Notes under the pieces: generated by a model | Told to the model about the DNA's origin: nothing | What the model saw: only the letters and a program-made list of their open reading frames with translations | The model's database searches: none | In this document: piece after piece, positions 14,511-22,712 of the stretch | How positions within the stretch are numbered: the stretch's first letter is position 1 | Layout: the number at the start of each line of letters is the position of its first letter | Origin: an uncultured Alphaproteobacteria bacterium | GTDB taxonomy: Bacteria; Pseudomonadota; Alphaproteobacteria; MPNO01; UBA2964 | Direction: 5' to 3' | DNA length: 43,375 nt | NCBI GenBank assembly: GCA_938048165.1 | Contig: CALIBP010000083.1 | Span: 1 to 43,375 of the forward strand | Position numbers and translations under genes: made by a program

Positions 14511-16691
14511 ATGGGAGGAGATTCCGTCAGCAAGGTTGAAGCCCTGCTGAACCCAAAAAGTGTTGCGATCCTTGGAGCACGGGAAAACCCGATGGATTGG
14601 ACGGCGCGTATTTTTGCGAATTATCAGCGCTTTGACTTTGAGGGTCCGGTTTGGCCTGTAAATCCTCGGTTTAAGGAGATTTGGGGTGTGCCATGTTTTG
14701 CTGATCTTTCAGATTTACCTGGCGTTCCTGATCATTTGGTGGTGATGCGTGCCGCCGCGTCGGTCTGTGGCATCCTGCGCGAGGCGGCAGCGATGGGTAC
14801 CCGAAGTGCTACCGTATATGCCGCTGGGTATTCCGAGCTTGGAACAGATGAAGGTAAGGCGCTAGAGGACGAACTCCGGTCGGTTATTGAAGAAACCGGT
14901 CTCGCCGTTTGTGGTCCTAACTGTCTTGGTAGCATGTCTGCTCGCGGCCGGTCTTTATGTCTTCCTGATGACCGCATTCGGGAATTGGTTCGTGGGCCCG
15001 TCGCGATGGTTGGGCAGAGCGGAACGACCACACCGGGAATAGGGCGTACTTTAATTGATCGCGGAATCGACGTTGGCTACATCGTCACGAGTGGCAATGA
15101 GGTGGGACTCGCAACGGCAGATTATATCAATTATTTTGTTGATGACCCTGATGTACGGCTGATTTTTTGTTTGATCGAAGCGGTTCGACGGCCACAGGAT
15201 TTCCTCGCTGCCTGCCGCCGGGCGCGTGACGCTGGAAAGCCGGTTGTGGCCCTTAAGATGGGGGTATCCGAAGGCGGGCGTGCAGCGGCGTTGGCCCATA
15301 CCGGATCGATGGCGGGTGCCGTGGAAGCGTTCGATGCTGTTGCAGGGGATGCAGGCGTAATCCGCGTAGAAAGTGGCGATGCCGCGATCGACTTGATTGA
15401 GTTGTTGGTGCATGCGGGACTTCCCGAAACAGATGACGTTGGCGTCCTGGTGTATTCGGGCGGGGTGAGAGGGTTGTCACTCGATGCCGCAGATCGTCAT
15501 GGTGTGCCACTCCCAGATTTCTCGCCAGAGACCGCTGCAAAATTCAAAGAGATCCTCGGTGATGATTTGAGGGTTACTAATCCGCTCGATGCGGCAGGTT
15601 TCATGAACCAAAAGCTGGAGTCGATTGTTGAGATGGTAACGGCGATCCAGAACGATCCGAAAATCGGAACGATCCTGTTTCAGGAAGATTTGCCACCTAG
15701 TGAAGGTATCAATGACGCCAATAAAAGGCGGACCAAGCGTGTTTTGGATACCATGCAGGGTTTTCAAGAAAACTTTCTGGAGAAGGGTGGTAAGCCGATT
15801 GGATTGATATCTCCGGCGTCGTCTGATCTGACGGCTTTTGGCCGGGAGGCGCGCAAGCAGTTTCCACAAATTCCGGTTCTAAGTGAACCAAATCGCGCGT
15901 TTAAGGCACTTCGGGCGGCCTTTACCTACCGGGACCGAATTCATGAGGCCCAGCAGATCCAACCGGGTGAGGCTGGTAAGCCGTCGGAAGTGATAGAGAC
16001 GGCTCTTTCCAATGCATCGGGCATTGAGCCGTTTGCTCTCAGTGAACCTGTCTCTAAAAACTTAATCTCCTCATACGGAATCAGCTTGCCCCGGGAAGGC
16101 TTCGCAAAAACGCCTGAGGAAGCTGCAAAAATCGGAGATGAGATAGGCTATCCGGTTGTCGTTAAGGGTGTGGCAGCGGAAATGACCCATAAATCGGATG
16201 CTGGTGCCGTCGTCCTTGGACTGCATGATGGTGCTGCAGTTGAACGAGCTTGCAATGACATCTCAGGCAATGTCGCTAGTTATGACTCGTCGATTGAGCT
16301 TGAGGGCTGGCTTGTCGCCCAGTCAGTATCGGGTGGCCTGGAACTTGTCATTGGCATTCAACGTGATCCTGAGATGGGGCCTGTGGTGATGTTTGGGTTA
16401 GGGGGTGTGTGGCTGGAATTGATCAAAGATGTATCGTTTTGCAGTCCAGGTTTTGGTCGAGCGCGCGCTGACCGAATGATCAATGAGACACGCGCGGGCC
16501 GATTAATCGACGGCTATCGCGGCGATGGGCCTTACGATAGGGAAGCCGTCATTGATGCACTGGTTGCGGTCGGACAGATGGCAATGGATAATTCTGACAC
16601 GATTGAATCGCTGGATATTAATCCGTTTGTTGCGTTGTCGCCTGGTGCTGGGGCTTACGCACTTGATGCTCTGGCGGTCCTAAGCCGGTAA
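14511..16691 (+). CDS. NDP-forming acyl-CoA ligase (acetate-CoA ligase family)
   Basis: The 726-residue single-chain enzyme has a CoA-binding Rossmann domain (about 8-140, LNPKSVAILGA, CGPNCLG), succinyl-CoA-synthetase-like flavodoxin domains (about 160-460, GQSGTTTPG, TSGNEVGL) with the phosphorylatable histidine in LAHTGS (His263), and a C-terminal ATP-grasp domain (about 505-726, GYPVVVKG, HKSDAGAV, ESLDINPF). It activates an organic acid to its CoA thioester with ATP giving ADP. Only weak ribosome-binding signals precede ATG 14511, while GGAGGAG lies just after it, so the start is uncertain. It forms an operon with the ACAD 16 bp downstream. Confidence 0.88.
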   Translation: MGGDSVSKVEALLNPKSVAILGARENPMDWTARIFANYQRFDFEGPVWPVNPRFKEIWGVPCFADLSDLPGVPDHLVVMRAAASVCGILREAAAMGTRSATVYAAGYSELGTDEGKALEDELRSVIEETGLAVCGPNCLGSMSARGRSLCLPDDRIRELVRGPVAMVGQSGTTTPGIGRTLIDRGIDVGYIVTSGNEVGLATADYINYFVDDPDVRLIFCLIEAVRRPQDFLAACRRARDAGKPVVALKMGVSEGGRAAALAHTGSMAGAVEAFDAVAGDAGVIRVESGDAAIDLIELLVHAGLPETDDVGVLVYSGGVRGLSLDAADRHGVPLPDFSPETAAKFKEILGDDLRVTNPLDAAGFMNQKLESIVEMVTAIQNDPKIGTILFQEDLPPSEGINDANKRRTKRVLDTMQGFQENFLEKGGKPIGLISPASSDLTAFGREARKQFPQIPVLSEPNRAFKALRAAFTYRDRIHEAQQIQPGEAGKPSEVIETALSNASGIEPFALSEPVSKNLISSYGISLPREGFAKTPEEAAKIGDEIGYPVVVKGVAAEMTHKSDAGAVVLGLHDGAAVERACNDISGNVASYDSSIELEGWLVAQSVSGGLELVIGIQRDPEMGPVVMFGLGGVWLELIKDVSFCSPGFGRARADRMINETRAGRLIDGYRGDGPYDREAVIDALVAVGQMAMDNSDTIESLDINPFVALSPGAGAYALDALAVLSR

Positions 16692-16707
16692 ACAGAGGAA
16701 TAGAAGA

Positions 16708-17898
16708 ATGGAACTCGTCCTCACCGATGAACAAAGACTCTTAAAGGAGAGTGCTGAAAAGCTCGTCGAACGTTGCGGTGGACCAGAGGCGCACCGGAAG
16801 CTTCGAGACGTTGAGCCGGGGTTTGACAGGGAACGGCTCAAGACGATTGCTGAAGCCGGGTGGCTGTCTCTCATGGTTCCGGAAAAAGCCGATGGGTTGG
16901 GTATGGGTATTACCGATCTCGCACTTGCCTTGGAGCAGGCGGGAAGAGGTCTAATAACTGAACCTGTTGCGGCGTTGGCCGCTAGTGCCCGTGCCGTCGG
17001 TACCGGGCGGGCGGCAACGGGTGCCGGAACAGAGCAGGCGCTGAATACCCTCGTGTCAGGAGAGAACCTGCTTATCCCGGTTTTACAAGATCCGACGATC
17101 TCGGATGAAAAACGCGAACGGGTTTTTGCGGAACATTATCATTACGGATATCAACTAACGGGAACCCGGACAGGAGTACCCTTTGCCGAGGTTGCGGATG
17201 GTTTTTTGGTTGATGCGAATACATCCGATGGCACCATCCTGATTATCGTTCCCCGGGATACATTCGGCATTACTGTTGAAGCTTCGCGAACGGTTGATGG
17301 GACGGCCCATGGTAAGATCGAGTTTTCCGAAGTGACGCTGATGGCGGATGAACTATTGATCGCGGGTGTAAAGCAGGGTGAGAAACTTGCTGCAGATATA
17401 CATGATCGGATATTGTTGGGTGTCTCCGCAGAAATGCTGGGTGTAATGGAGCAAGCACTAGATCTCGCAGTCGGCTATATGCAGACAAGGGAACAGTTTG
17501 GTCGTCCAATAGGCAGTTTCCAGGCGCTACAGCATCGCGCGGTTAACGATCACATACAGATAGAACTTGTACGTTCTCTGCTTTTTCAGGTCTGCAGTGC
17601 AATCGACGGGGGGCGTGGCAACCGAGCGATGGTCGCCGCAGTTAAAGCGCGAGCGTCTGAAGCAGTTCTATCTGTAACAAAATCCGTAATTCAAATGCAT
17701 GGTGCAATTGGCTTTACGGACGAATATGAGGCAGGTCTGTATCTTCGGCGTGCGATGACTCTTGCAAGTCAATATGGCAATGCGTCTGAACATCGGGAAA
17801 GTTATGTTCGGCACTCTAGACTGATTTCTGAGAAGGCGAACGAAGGTGGAAAACGGCGTAAGCGTAAGAAGCCTAAGAAATCAATCTTCGCGACTTAA
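16708..17898 (+). CDS. Acyl-CoA dehydrogenase family protein, divergent subunit type
   Basis: The 396-residue ACAD-fold protein has a recognisable N-terminal helical domain (TDEQRLLKESAEKL), a degenerate beta-domain and a C-terminal domain with YMQTREQFGRPIGSFQALQH and MHGAIGFTDEYEAGLYLRRA. It lacks the usual E-G-T-x-E motif after that block, as seen in one subunit of heteromeric ACADs. An unusual Lys/Arg tail (GGKRRKRKKPKK) closes the protein. Ribosome-binding site GAGGA. It may form a heteromer with the FadE28-like ACAD at 11609-12769 (inference). Its TAA overlaps the convergent kinase stop in a shared TTAA. Confidence 0.8.
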   Translation: MELVLTDEQRLLKESAEKLVERCGGPEAHRKLRDVEPGFDRERLKTIAEAGWLSLMVPEKADGLGMGITDLALALEQAGRGLITEPVAALAASARAVGTGRAATGAGTEQALNTLVSGENLLIPVLQDPTISDEKRERVFAEHYHYGYQLTGTRTGVPFAEVADGFLVDANTSDGTILIIVPRDTFGITVEASRTVDGTAHGKIEFSEVTLMADELLIAGVKQGEKLAADIHDRILLGVSAEMLGVMEQALDLAVGYMQTREQFGRPIGSFQALQHRAVNDHIQIELVRSLLFQVCSAIDGGRGNRAMVAAVKARASEAVLSVTKSVIQMHGAIGFTDEYEAGLYLRRAMTLASQYGNASEHRESYVRHSRLISEKANEGGKRRKRKKPKKSIFAT

Positions 17899-19664
17899 AG
17901 GGATTCCACAGATTTTCGGATAACGCGTTCGCTGGGGAATCGTACAGTAACGGTTGTGCCGACATCAATTTGGCTTTGTATGTCCAACGAACCTCCATGC
18001 ATCTCGGCAAGAGATTTGGATAGGGGAAGCCCAAGCCCCGTTCCTTCATAACGGCGGTTAAACGCACTATCGACCTGGCCAAATAGGCCGAGAGCCTTTG
18101 GAATGTCCTCTAACGCAATGCCTATCCCGGTATCAACAACTTGAAAGACGTACCCACCGGAGGCGCTGTACCAGGCTGTCACTGTCACGGTGCCGCCGCC
18201 ATCAGTAAATTTTAAGGCATTAGATAACAGGTTGATAAGGATCTGCCGCAATTTTTGCTCGTCGGCAAATAGTGGCGGTAATTTTTCTGGCACCTCTATG
18301 GCGAGGCTCACATCAGAGCGCTGTGCTTGATCGTGAAGAATCCTGGTGACGCTCTGAATAGCGTCTTGTACGTTGATCCATTCTTCAAATAGTTCTTCGT
18401 TGCCGGACTCGATCTTCGAAAAATCCAATACTGAATTGATTAGCTCAAGAAGGTGGCGCCCGGCGTCGTTGATATCTCGGGCATAGTCGCGATATTTGGT
18501 GCTTCCCACCGGTCCGAATGTTTGCTCTCTGATAATGTCGGAGAATCCCATAATTGCGTTCAGAGGGGTTCGCAGTTCATGGCTCATATTGGATAGGAAT
18601 TCCGATTTGGCTCGACTGGCATCTTCTGCCATATCGCGAGCCTTCGTGACTTCGTCAGTGGTTCTTATCAAGGCGTTGGTCTGGACCTCAAGGCGTCCCT
18701 TGGTTCTTTGGAGCTCAATAAATTTTGCGTTTAGCTCGCGTTGGCTTTCTTCGAGGCGGCGCTCAAATTCCATATGGTCTGTAATATCGAGACCCAACGC
18801 GTCACAAACCGTTACATTGTCAGATCGCCTTCTAGGTTGAACCAATAATCTGAACCATAAAACCTGTCCCGTATCGCGTTTCACTCTGAAATCATGAGTT
18901 ACGGGTTCTCCAGAAAGAGCGCATTGATCAAGAGCGCGGAGCAGATCTCGCCGGTCTTCGGGCTGAATGTTGCGGAGGAGGAGTTTAGGAGACTGTATTA
19001 AGGTGTCGCGAGAGAACCCCGAAATTTCGGAAACACCGTCGCTCATAAAAGTGAGTGTTTTTTTATTGTCTGTTCCAAATGTCCATTGCAGCACAATGCC
19101 TGGAATATTTGCGGTTAGACTTGATAAACGAGCGTGTGCTTCTGTATGGGCGTCTATTGAATTTCGGTGTTGGATTGCAAGACTCGCTAAGTCTTTGAAC
19201 TCATTTGCTATTTTTATTTCGGGTTCTTCCGGCGTTCCAACCTCCGTTCTGTAAATTGCGAGTGTGCCAATCACGACTCCATTCCCAGAAAAAATGGGCT
19301 CAGACCAGCACGCTCGTATGCCGTGGGTCCTTGCGAGGGCGATAAAATTTCTCCATTTGGGGTCGATCATTATATCGGGAGTGATGACTCGGCTCCCGAG
19401 AGCTGCTGCGGTTCCACAAGAGCCTGATGAGGGGCTGATCGGGAGCCCGTTTATCGCTTGGATGTAGCTGTCTGGCAGGCTGGGGGCGCTACCATGAATT
19501 AGTCGGTCGCTATTGGGTGCGACTATCAGTATCGCGGCCTTTATGTTGGGAAGTCTTTCTTCAAGGGACTCGCAGATTTCCGCGAGAACGGCATTCAAGC
19601 GTTCTCCCTGTGCGAGCAACCGAATAATGGAATTTTGGAGTATACTGCTAGAGGGAGAAGTCAC
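17895..19664 (-). CDS. GAF-PAS sensor histidine kinase
   Basis: The 589-residue protein has no membrane segment, so it should be cytoplasmic. It has a GAF domain (about 10-165, with SSGSCGTAAALG), a PAS domain (about 178-300) and a helical linker (about 300-350). The HisKA domain follows with SHELRTPLNA (His362), then an HATPase domain with NLLSNALKF (Asn482), DTGIGI (511-516) and GTGLGL (541-546). It should autophosphorylate at His362 in response to a small ligand or redox/light cue. No response regulator is nearby. The start ATG 19664 overlaps the stop of the Sel1 gene by 4 bases, giving a two-gene operon. Confidence 0.92.
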   Translation of the reverse strand: MTSPSSSILQNSIIRLLAQGERLNAVLAEICESLEERLPNIKAAILIVAPNSDRLIHGSAPSLPDSYIQAINGLPISPSSGSCGTAAALGSRVITPDIMIDPKWRNFIALARTHGIRACWSEPIFSGNGVVIGTLAIYRTEVGTPEEPEIKIANEFKDLASLAIQHRNSIDAHTEAHARLSSLTANIPGIVLQWTFGTDNKKTLTFMSDGVSEISGFSRDTLIQSPKLLLRNIQPEDRRDLLRALDQCALSGEPVTHDFRVKRDTGQVLWFRLLVQPRRRSDNVTVCDALGLDITDHMEFERRLEESQRELNAKFIELQRTKGRLEVQTNALIRTTDEVTKARDMAEDASRAKSEFLSNMSHELRTPLNAIMGFSDIIREQTFGPVGSTKYRDYARDINDAGRHLLELINSVLDFSKIESGNEELFEEWINVQDAIQSVTRILHDQAQRSDVSLAIEVPEKLPPLFADEQKLRQILINLLSNALKFTDGGGTVTVTAWYSASGGYVFQVVDTGIGIALEDIPKALGLFGQVDSAFNRRYEGTGLGLPLSKSLAEMHGGSLDIQSQIDVGTTVTVRFPSERVIRKSVESL

Positions 19665-20311
19665 GCGGCCGTCTCATTCTCAGCAGGATCAATGTTCGGT
19701 GATTTAGAAACTGAATTGAAAATATTTTGTTTAATAGATCGTTTGGCCTTAAGGGCTACGGCCCTGTTTTCCTCGCTGAGGTCCCCATCGAGGGCACGTT
19801 CGAGCCACTTGAGGGCGTCCCCCCAATTCGCTTCTATACCTTTTCCATCACGCAGGATAATGGCAAATACAAGTTGCGCGGCGGCGTCTCTTGCCTCGGC
19901 GGCTTTGCGGAACCAGAAAACGGCAAGGTTTTGGTCCTTTGCAACGATTTTGCCCTTCGCGTAAATGCCGCCCAAACGATACATGGCTTTGGCATCACCG
20001 GAGGAAGCTGCTGTTTCGTACCAGGAAATAGCGACTTCATAGTCTTTGTCTACATATTCCCCCCGAAGGTATAAACGGGCGAGAGTCATTGCTGCCGATG
20101 CACTGCCTCCTTTGGCGGATTTCTCAAACCAACGAATTGCCTCAGACGTGTTCGCCGGTACGCCGTTGCCCTGCAGATACAGGCTCCCAACAGCCGCTTG
20201 GGCATTCCGATTTCCCGTTGCCGCTGCCTCAAACGTGGATGTCATTTCTTCAGTAAATGAATCAGGAAAGACAGGGGTCTGGGACAGTTTATTCCATCTG
20301 TGGACATTCAT
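19661..20311 (-). CDS. Sel1-repeat (TPR-like) protein
   Basis: The 216-residue protein has about four Sel1-like repeats between residues 28 and 180. Each carries the A-x-x-x-L-G/A...G...D-x-x-x-A-x-x-W-x-x-x-A-A pattern (for example NAQAAVGSLYLQGNGVPANT and EAIRWFEKSAKGG). No signal peptide is visible. Sel1 proteins act as adaptors. It is encoded directly before, and overlapping, a histidine kinase, so it may scaffold or modulate that kinase (inference). Confidence 0.85.
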   Translation of the reverse strand: MNVHRWNKLSQTPVFPDSFTEEMTSTFEAAATGNRNAQAAVGSLYLQGNGVPANTSEAIRWFEKSAKGGSASAAMTLARLYLRGEYVDKDYEVAISWYETAASSGDAKAMYRLGGIYAKGKIVAKDQNLAVFWFRKAAEARDAAAQLVFAIILRDGKGIEANWGDALKWLERALDGDLSEENRAVALKAKRSIKQNIFNSVSKSPNIDPAENETAA

Positions 20312-20480
20312 TATTTTTTTGATCAGCCAGGTGAAGCGCGTTCAACAATTGTCGGATAGTTATAAAGCGAGTGTCTTTTCGTATCCTTAACGACCAAATT
20401 TAAGAGTTAACGGTCCTTTCATGATCGGTGCGTATACTGAGAAATTCTTCTAAAGCATTGATAATTAGTGGTTTTGAGAT

Positions 20481-20990
20481 ATGGACGTTTACGACGCAGC
20501 TAAGAGGATGGTCTGCAATATTATTGCTGTTGCACTATCCATGACCGTCGCTTCAGTCGAAGCTATGTTGCCGTCCACGCCGCAATGGCTCGAACGGGTC
20601 GATCAACTTGCAGCTCAAATGCAAACCATTGCCCACCCTGAGCAAAAAACGACAATGCGCCGCCGTCGTCAGGATGACGTTCCGGAAACAGAAGAAGAAT
20701 TTGTCGTTAATACAGATCAGTTACTGCTGGCCTATAATCAACTTTGGCAGTTTGTTCACGATTTGCGGAGCGAAGGCCTGTCTTTGGATGAACCATTTTG
20801 TGAACGAATTGAAAAGGAGTGGTCTGTCACAACGTTGTTAACCTACATGCGTAATGCGGACGGCGCCTTACAGGATCATGCTCAAAAGGCGATGGATTCT
20901 GCTGCTGGCTATCTCAGCACCGGCACGACATCTGATTCTGTTTTAGCCAATGATCCAAATCTGGAAACTCAAAAGACTTCTGTCGTTTAG
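20481..20990 (+). CDS. Unrecognised 169-residue protein
   Basis: Codon use and length suggest a real gene, but I recognise no family. The N-terminus has a mildly hydrophobic stretch (about residues 10-30: CNIIAVALSMTVASVEA). A helical, basic-acidic middle follows (TTMRRRRQDD, ETEEEF), then helices around 75-145, and a Ser/Thr-rich tail. It is transcribed away from the Sel1-kinase operon. The ribosome-binding site is weak (GAG before ATG 20481). The four-Arg patch could bind nucleic acid or phospholipid, which is only a guess. Confidence 0.5.
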   Translation: MDVYDAAKRMVCNIIAVALSMTVASVEAMLPSTPQWLERVDQLAAQMQTIAHPEQKTTMRRRRQDDVPETEEEFVVNTDQLLLAYNQLWQFVHDLRSEGLSLDEPFCERIEKEWSVTTLLTYMRNADGALQDHAQKAMDSAAGYLSTGTTSDSVLANDPNLETQKTSVV

Positions 20991-21104
20991 CAGGCATCTT
21001 AATTTGTGTTGATCTAGGCCTCTTCAATATTTTTCTGCTTGATTGTCTTTGCATGGTTCCAGTACCAACAGGAAACTTCGCAATTCAGATGGCGTAATTA
21101 AATC

Positions 21105-22169
21105 ATGAATATCCTTATTCTCCCCGGCGACGGAATTGGCCCTGAAATCGTTGCTGTGGTGGACGCTGCGTTACAGGCGTTAGATCGTCGGTTTTCATTA
21201 GGTCTAAAGCTAGATCGCCAGGACGCGGGACTTGTGACGTTGAAGTCCTTGGGGACAACGATGCCTGATGAGGTTGCTGCCAAAGCGCGGGTAGCAGATG
21301 GCGTGGTCCTCGGTCCGGCAGCGACCGAAGACTATCCGTCTGCGGCAGAGGGCGGCATCAATATTTCAGCGTGGTTCCGGAGCCAGTTTGATCTATACGC
21401 CAATATTCGACCCAGTAAGATTCGTCCGGGTGTTCCAGGGCACGTTCCTGCCATGGACCTGATTATTGTTCGCGAAAATACTGAAGGGTTTTATGCCGAC
21501 CGTAATATGGCGGTCGGAACCGGGGAATTTATGCCCACACCTGACCTGGCGCTAGCTGTCGGCAAGGCAACAACAGAGGGCTGTCGCCGGATTGCAGTCG
21601 CGGCATTTGAGTTAGCCATGCGTCGCACCAAGCGGGTGACGGCTGTTCATAAAGCCAATGTTTTACGCCATTACAGTGGATTATTCCTGAAGCAGGTAGA
21701 CGCTGTATCTGTAGATTACCCGGAAGTTACTGTCGATAAGGTAATCGTTGATGCCATGGCAGCGCTCCTCGTTCGGTCTCCAGAAAAATTCGACGTTGTT
21801 GTGACGACCAATATGTTTGGCGACATCTTGTCGGATGAGGCTGCGGAGCTAGCCGGTGGGCTCGGACTCGCGGCATCACTGAATGCCGGGAACGATCATG
21901 CAATCGCGCAGGCCGCACATGGCTCTGCGCCAGATATCGCTGGACAAAATATTGCTAATCCCGTCGCGATGGTGCATTCGACGGCAATGTTACTGGATCA
22001 TTTGGGCGCCAAGCATGGGGACGACAAGTTTGCGCAGGCTGGCCAGTTCCTTGCGGAAAAGACCGATGCCCTTCTTGTTTCTGTAGCGACACGGACATCT
22101 GACCTTGGCGGAACCTGCACAACGAGTGAATTTGGCGACGCGCTGGTTGCCTCTATTCTCGATAGCTGA
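21105..22169 (+). CDS. Isocitrate/isopropylmalate-family NAD(P) dehydrogenase
   Basis: The 354-residue beta-decarboxylating dehydrogenase has GDGIGPE (8-14), IVRENTEGFY, the Tyr/Lys catalytic region (AVHKANVLR), TNMFGDILSDEAA for metal binding and AHGSAPDIAG for NAD binding. The family includes 3-isopropylmalate, isocitrate, homoisocitrate and tartrate dehydrogenases. No leuCD or other leucine genes are adjacent, so a catabolic role (tartrate- or homoisocitrate-like) is as likely as leucine synthesis. It stands alone, ending 4 bp from the convergent PCu(A)C gene. Confidence 0.85.
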   Translation: MNILILPGDGIGPEIVAVVDAALQALDRRFSLGLKLDRQDAGLVTLKSLGTTMPDEVAAKARVADGVVLGPAATEDYPSAAEGGINISAWFRSQFDLYANIRPSKIRPGVPGHVPAMDLIIVRENTEGFYADRNMAVGTGEFMPTPDLALAVGKATTEGCRRIAVAAFELAMRRTKRVTAVHKANVLRHYSGLFLKQVDAVSVDYPEVTVDKVIVDAMAALLVRSPEKFDVVVTTNMFGDILSDEAAELAGGLGLAASLNAGNDHAIAQAAHGSAPDIAGQNIANPVAMVHSTAMLLDHLGAKHGDDKFAQAGQFLAEKTDALLVSVATRTSDLGGTCTTSEFGDALVASILDS

Positions 22170-22173
22170 AGTG

Positions 22174-22698
22174 CTAGTGCTTGATTTTATGTTTGCCGTG
22201 ACCTTGCTGGTGATCAGAAGAACCACCCAAGGCACCGGCGCTTTTGATTTTGACGTTAACCGTCATTTTCCCGGCTTTTTCAAAGACAAGCGTTAGCGGA
22301 AACTCTGCGCCCATTTTAAGTTTTTGCGTGAGACCCATCATCATGATGTGATGACCGCCCGGTTTGAGGCTCACAGAGCTTCCCACAGGAACCGGAATGC
22401 TCTTGATATGGCGCATTCTCATGATCCCGCCATCATTCTTGTGTGTATGTAGCTCGACACGTTTCGCAATTGTGGCTTCCGCGCCTACTAATTTGTCTAC
22501 CGAATTCCCATGATTGATGACCGTCACATAGGCGGCACCATTTTTTCCTATGGAGGCCCGAGCCCAGGGTTGTTCGATCACGATCGTTTTATGCACCATC
22601 TTGTCAGCATGATGCATCGGCATCTTGTGGTCCTGGGCAATCGCCGGCGTAATTAGAAACGCTGTGACGGTTGTCGCGATGAGGTGACGAACGAACAT
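22174..22698 (-). CDS. PCu(A)C-type periplasmic copper chaperone
   Basis: The 174-residue product starts at ATG 22698, chosen because GGAGA lies five bases upstream; an in-frame ATG at 22716 overlaps the preceding gene by four bases. A signal peptide ends near AIAQ. The cupredoxin-like fold carries the copper motif: VELHTH, then GGIMRMR and PGGHHIMMMG, the H/M cluster of PCu(A)C. The N-terminus (DHKMPMHHADKM) and C-terminus (HQQGHGKHKIKH) are rich in His/Met and may add copper sites. PCu(A)C usually loads copper into cytochrome oxidase. Here it is the last gene of a molybdenum hydroxylase operon, which is unusual. Confidence 0.85.
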   Translation of the reverse strand: MFVRHLIATTVTAFLITPAIAQDHKMPMHHADKMVHKTIVIEQPWARASIGKNGAAYVTVINHGNSVDKLVGAEATIAKRVELHTHKNDGGIMRMRHIKSIPVPVGSSVSLKPGGHHIMMMGLTQKLKMGAEFPLTLVFEKAGKMTVNVKIKSAGALGGSSDHQQGHGKHKIKH

Positions 22699-22712
22699 CT
22701 GGTTCTCCGAAT

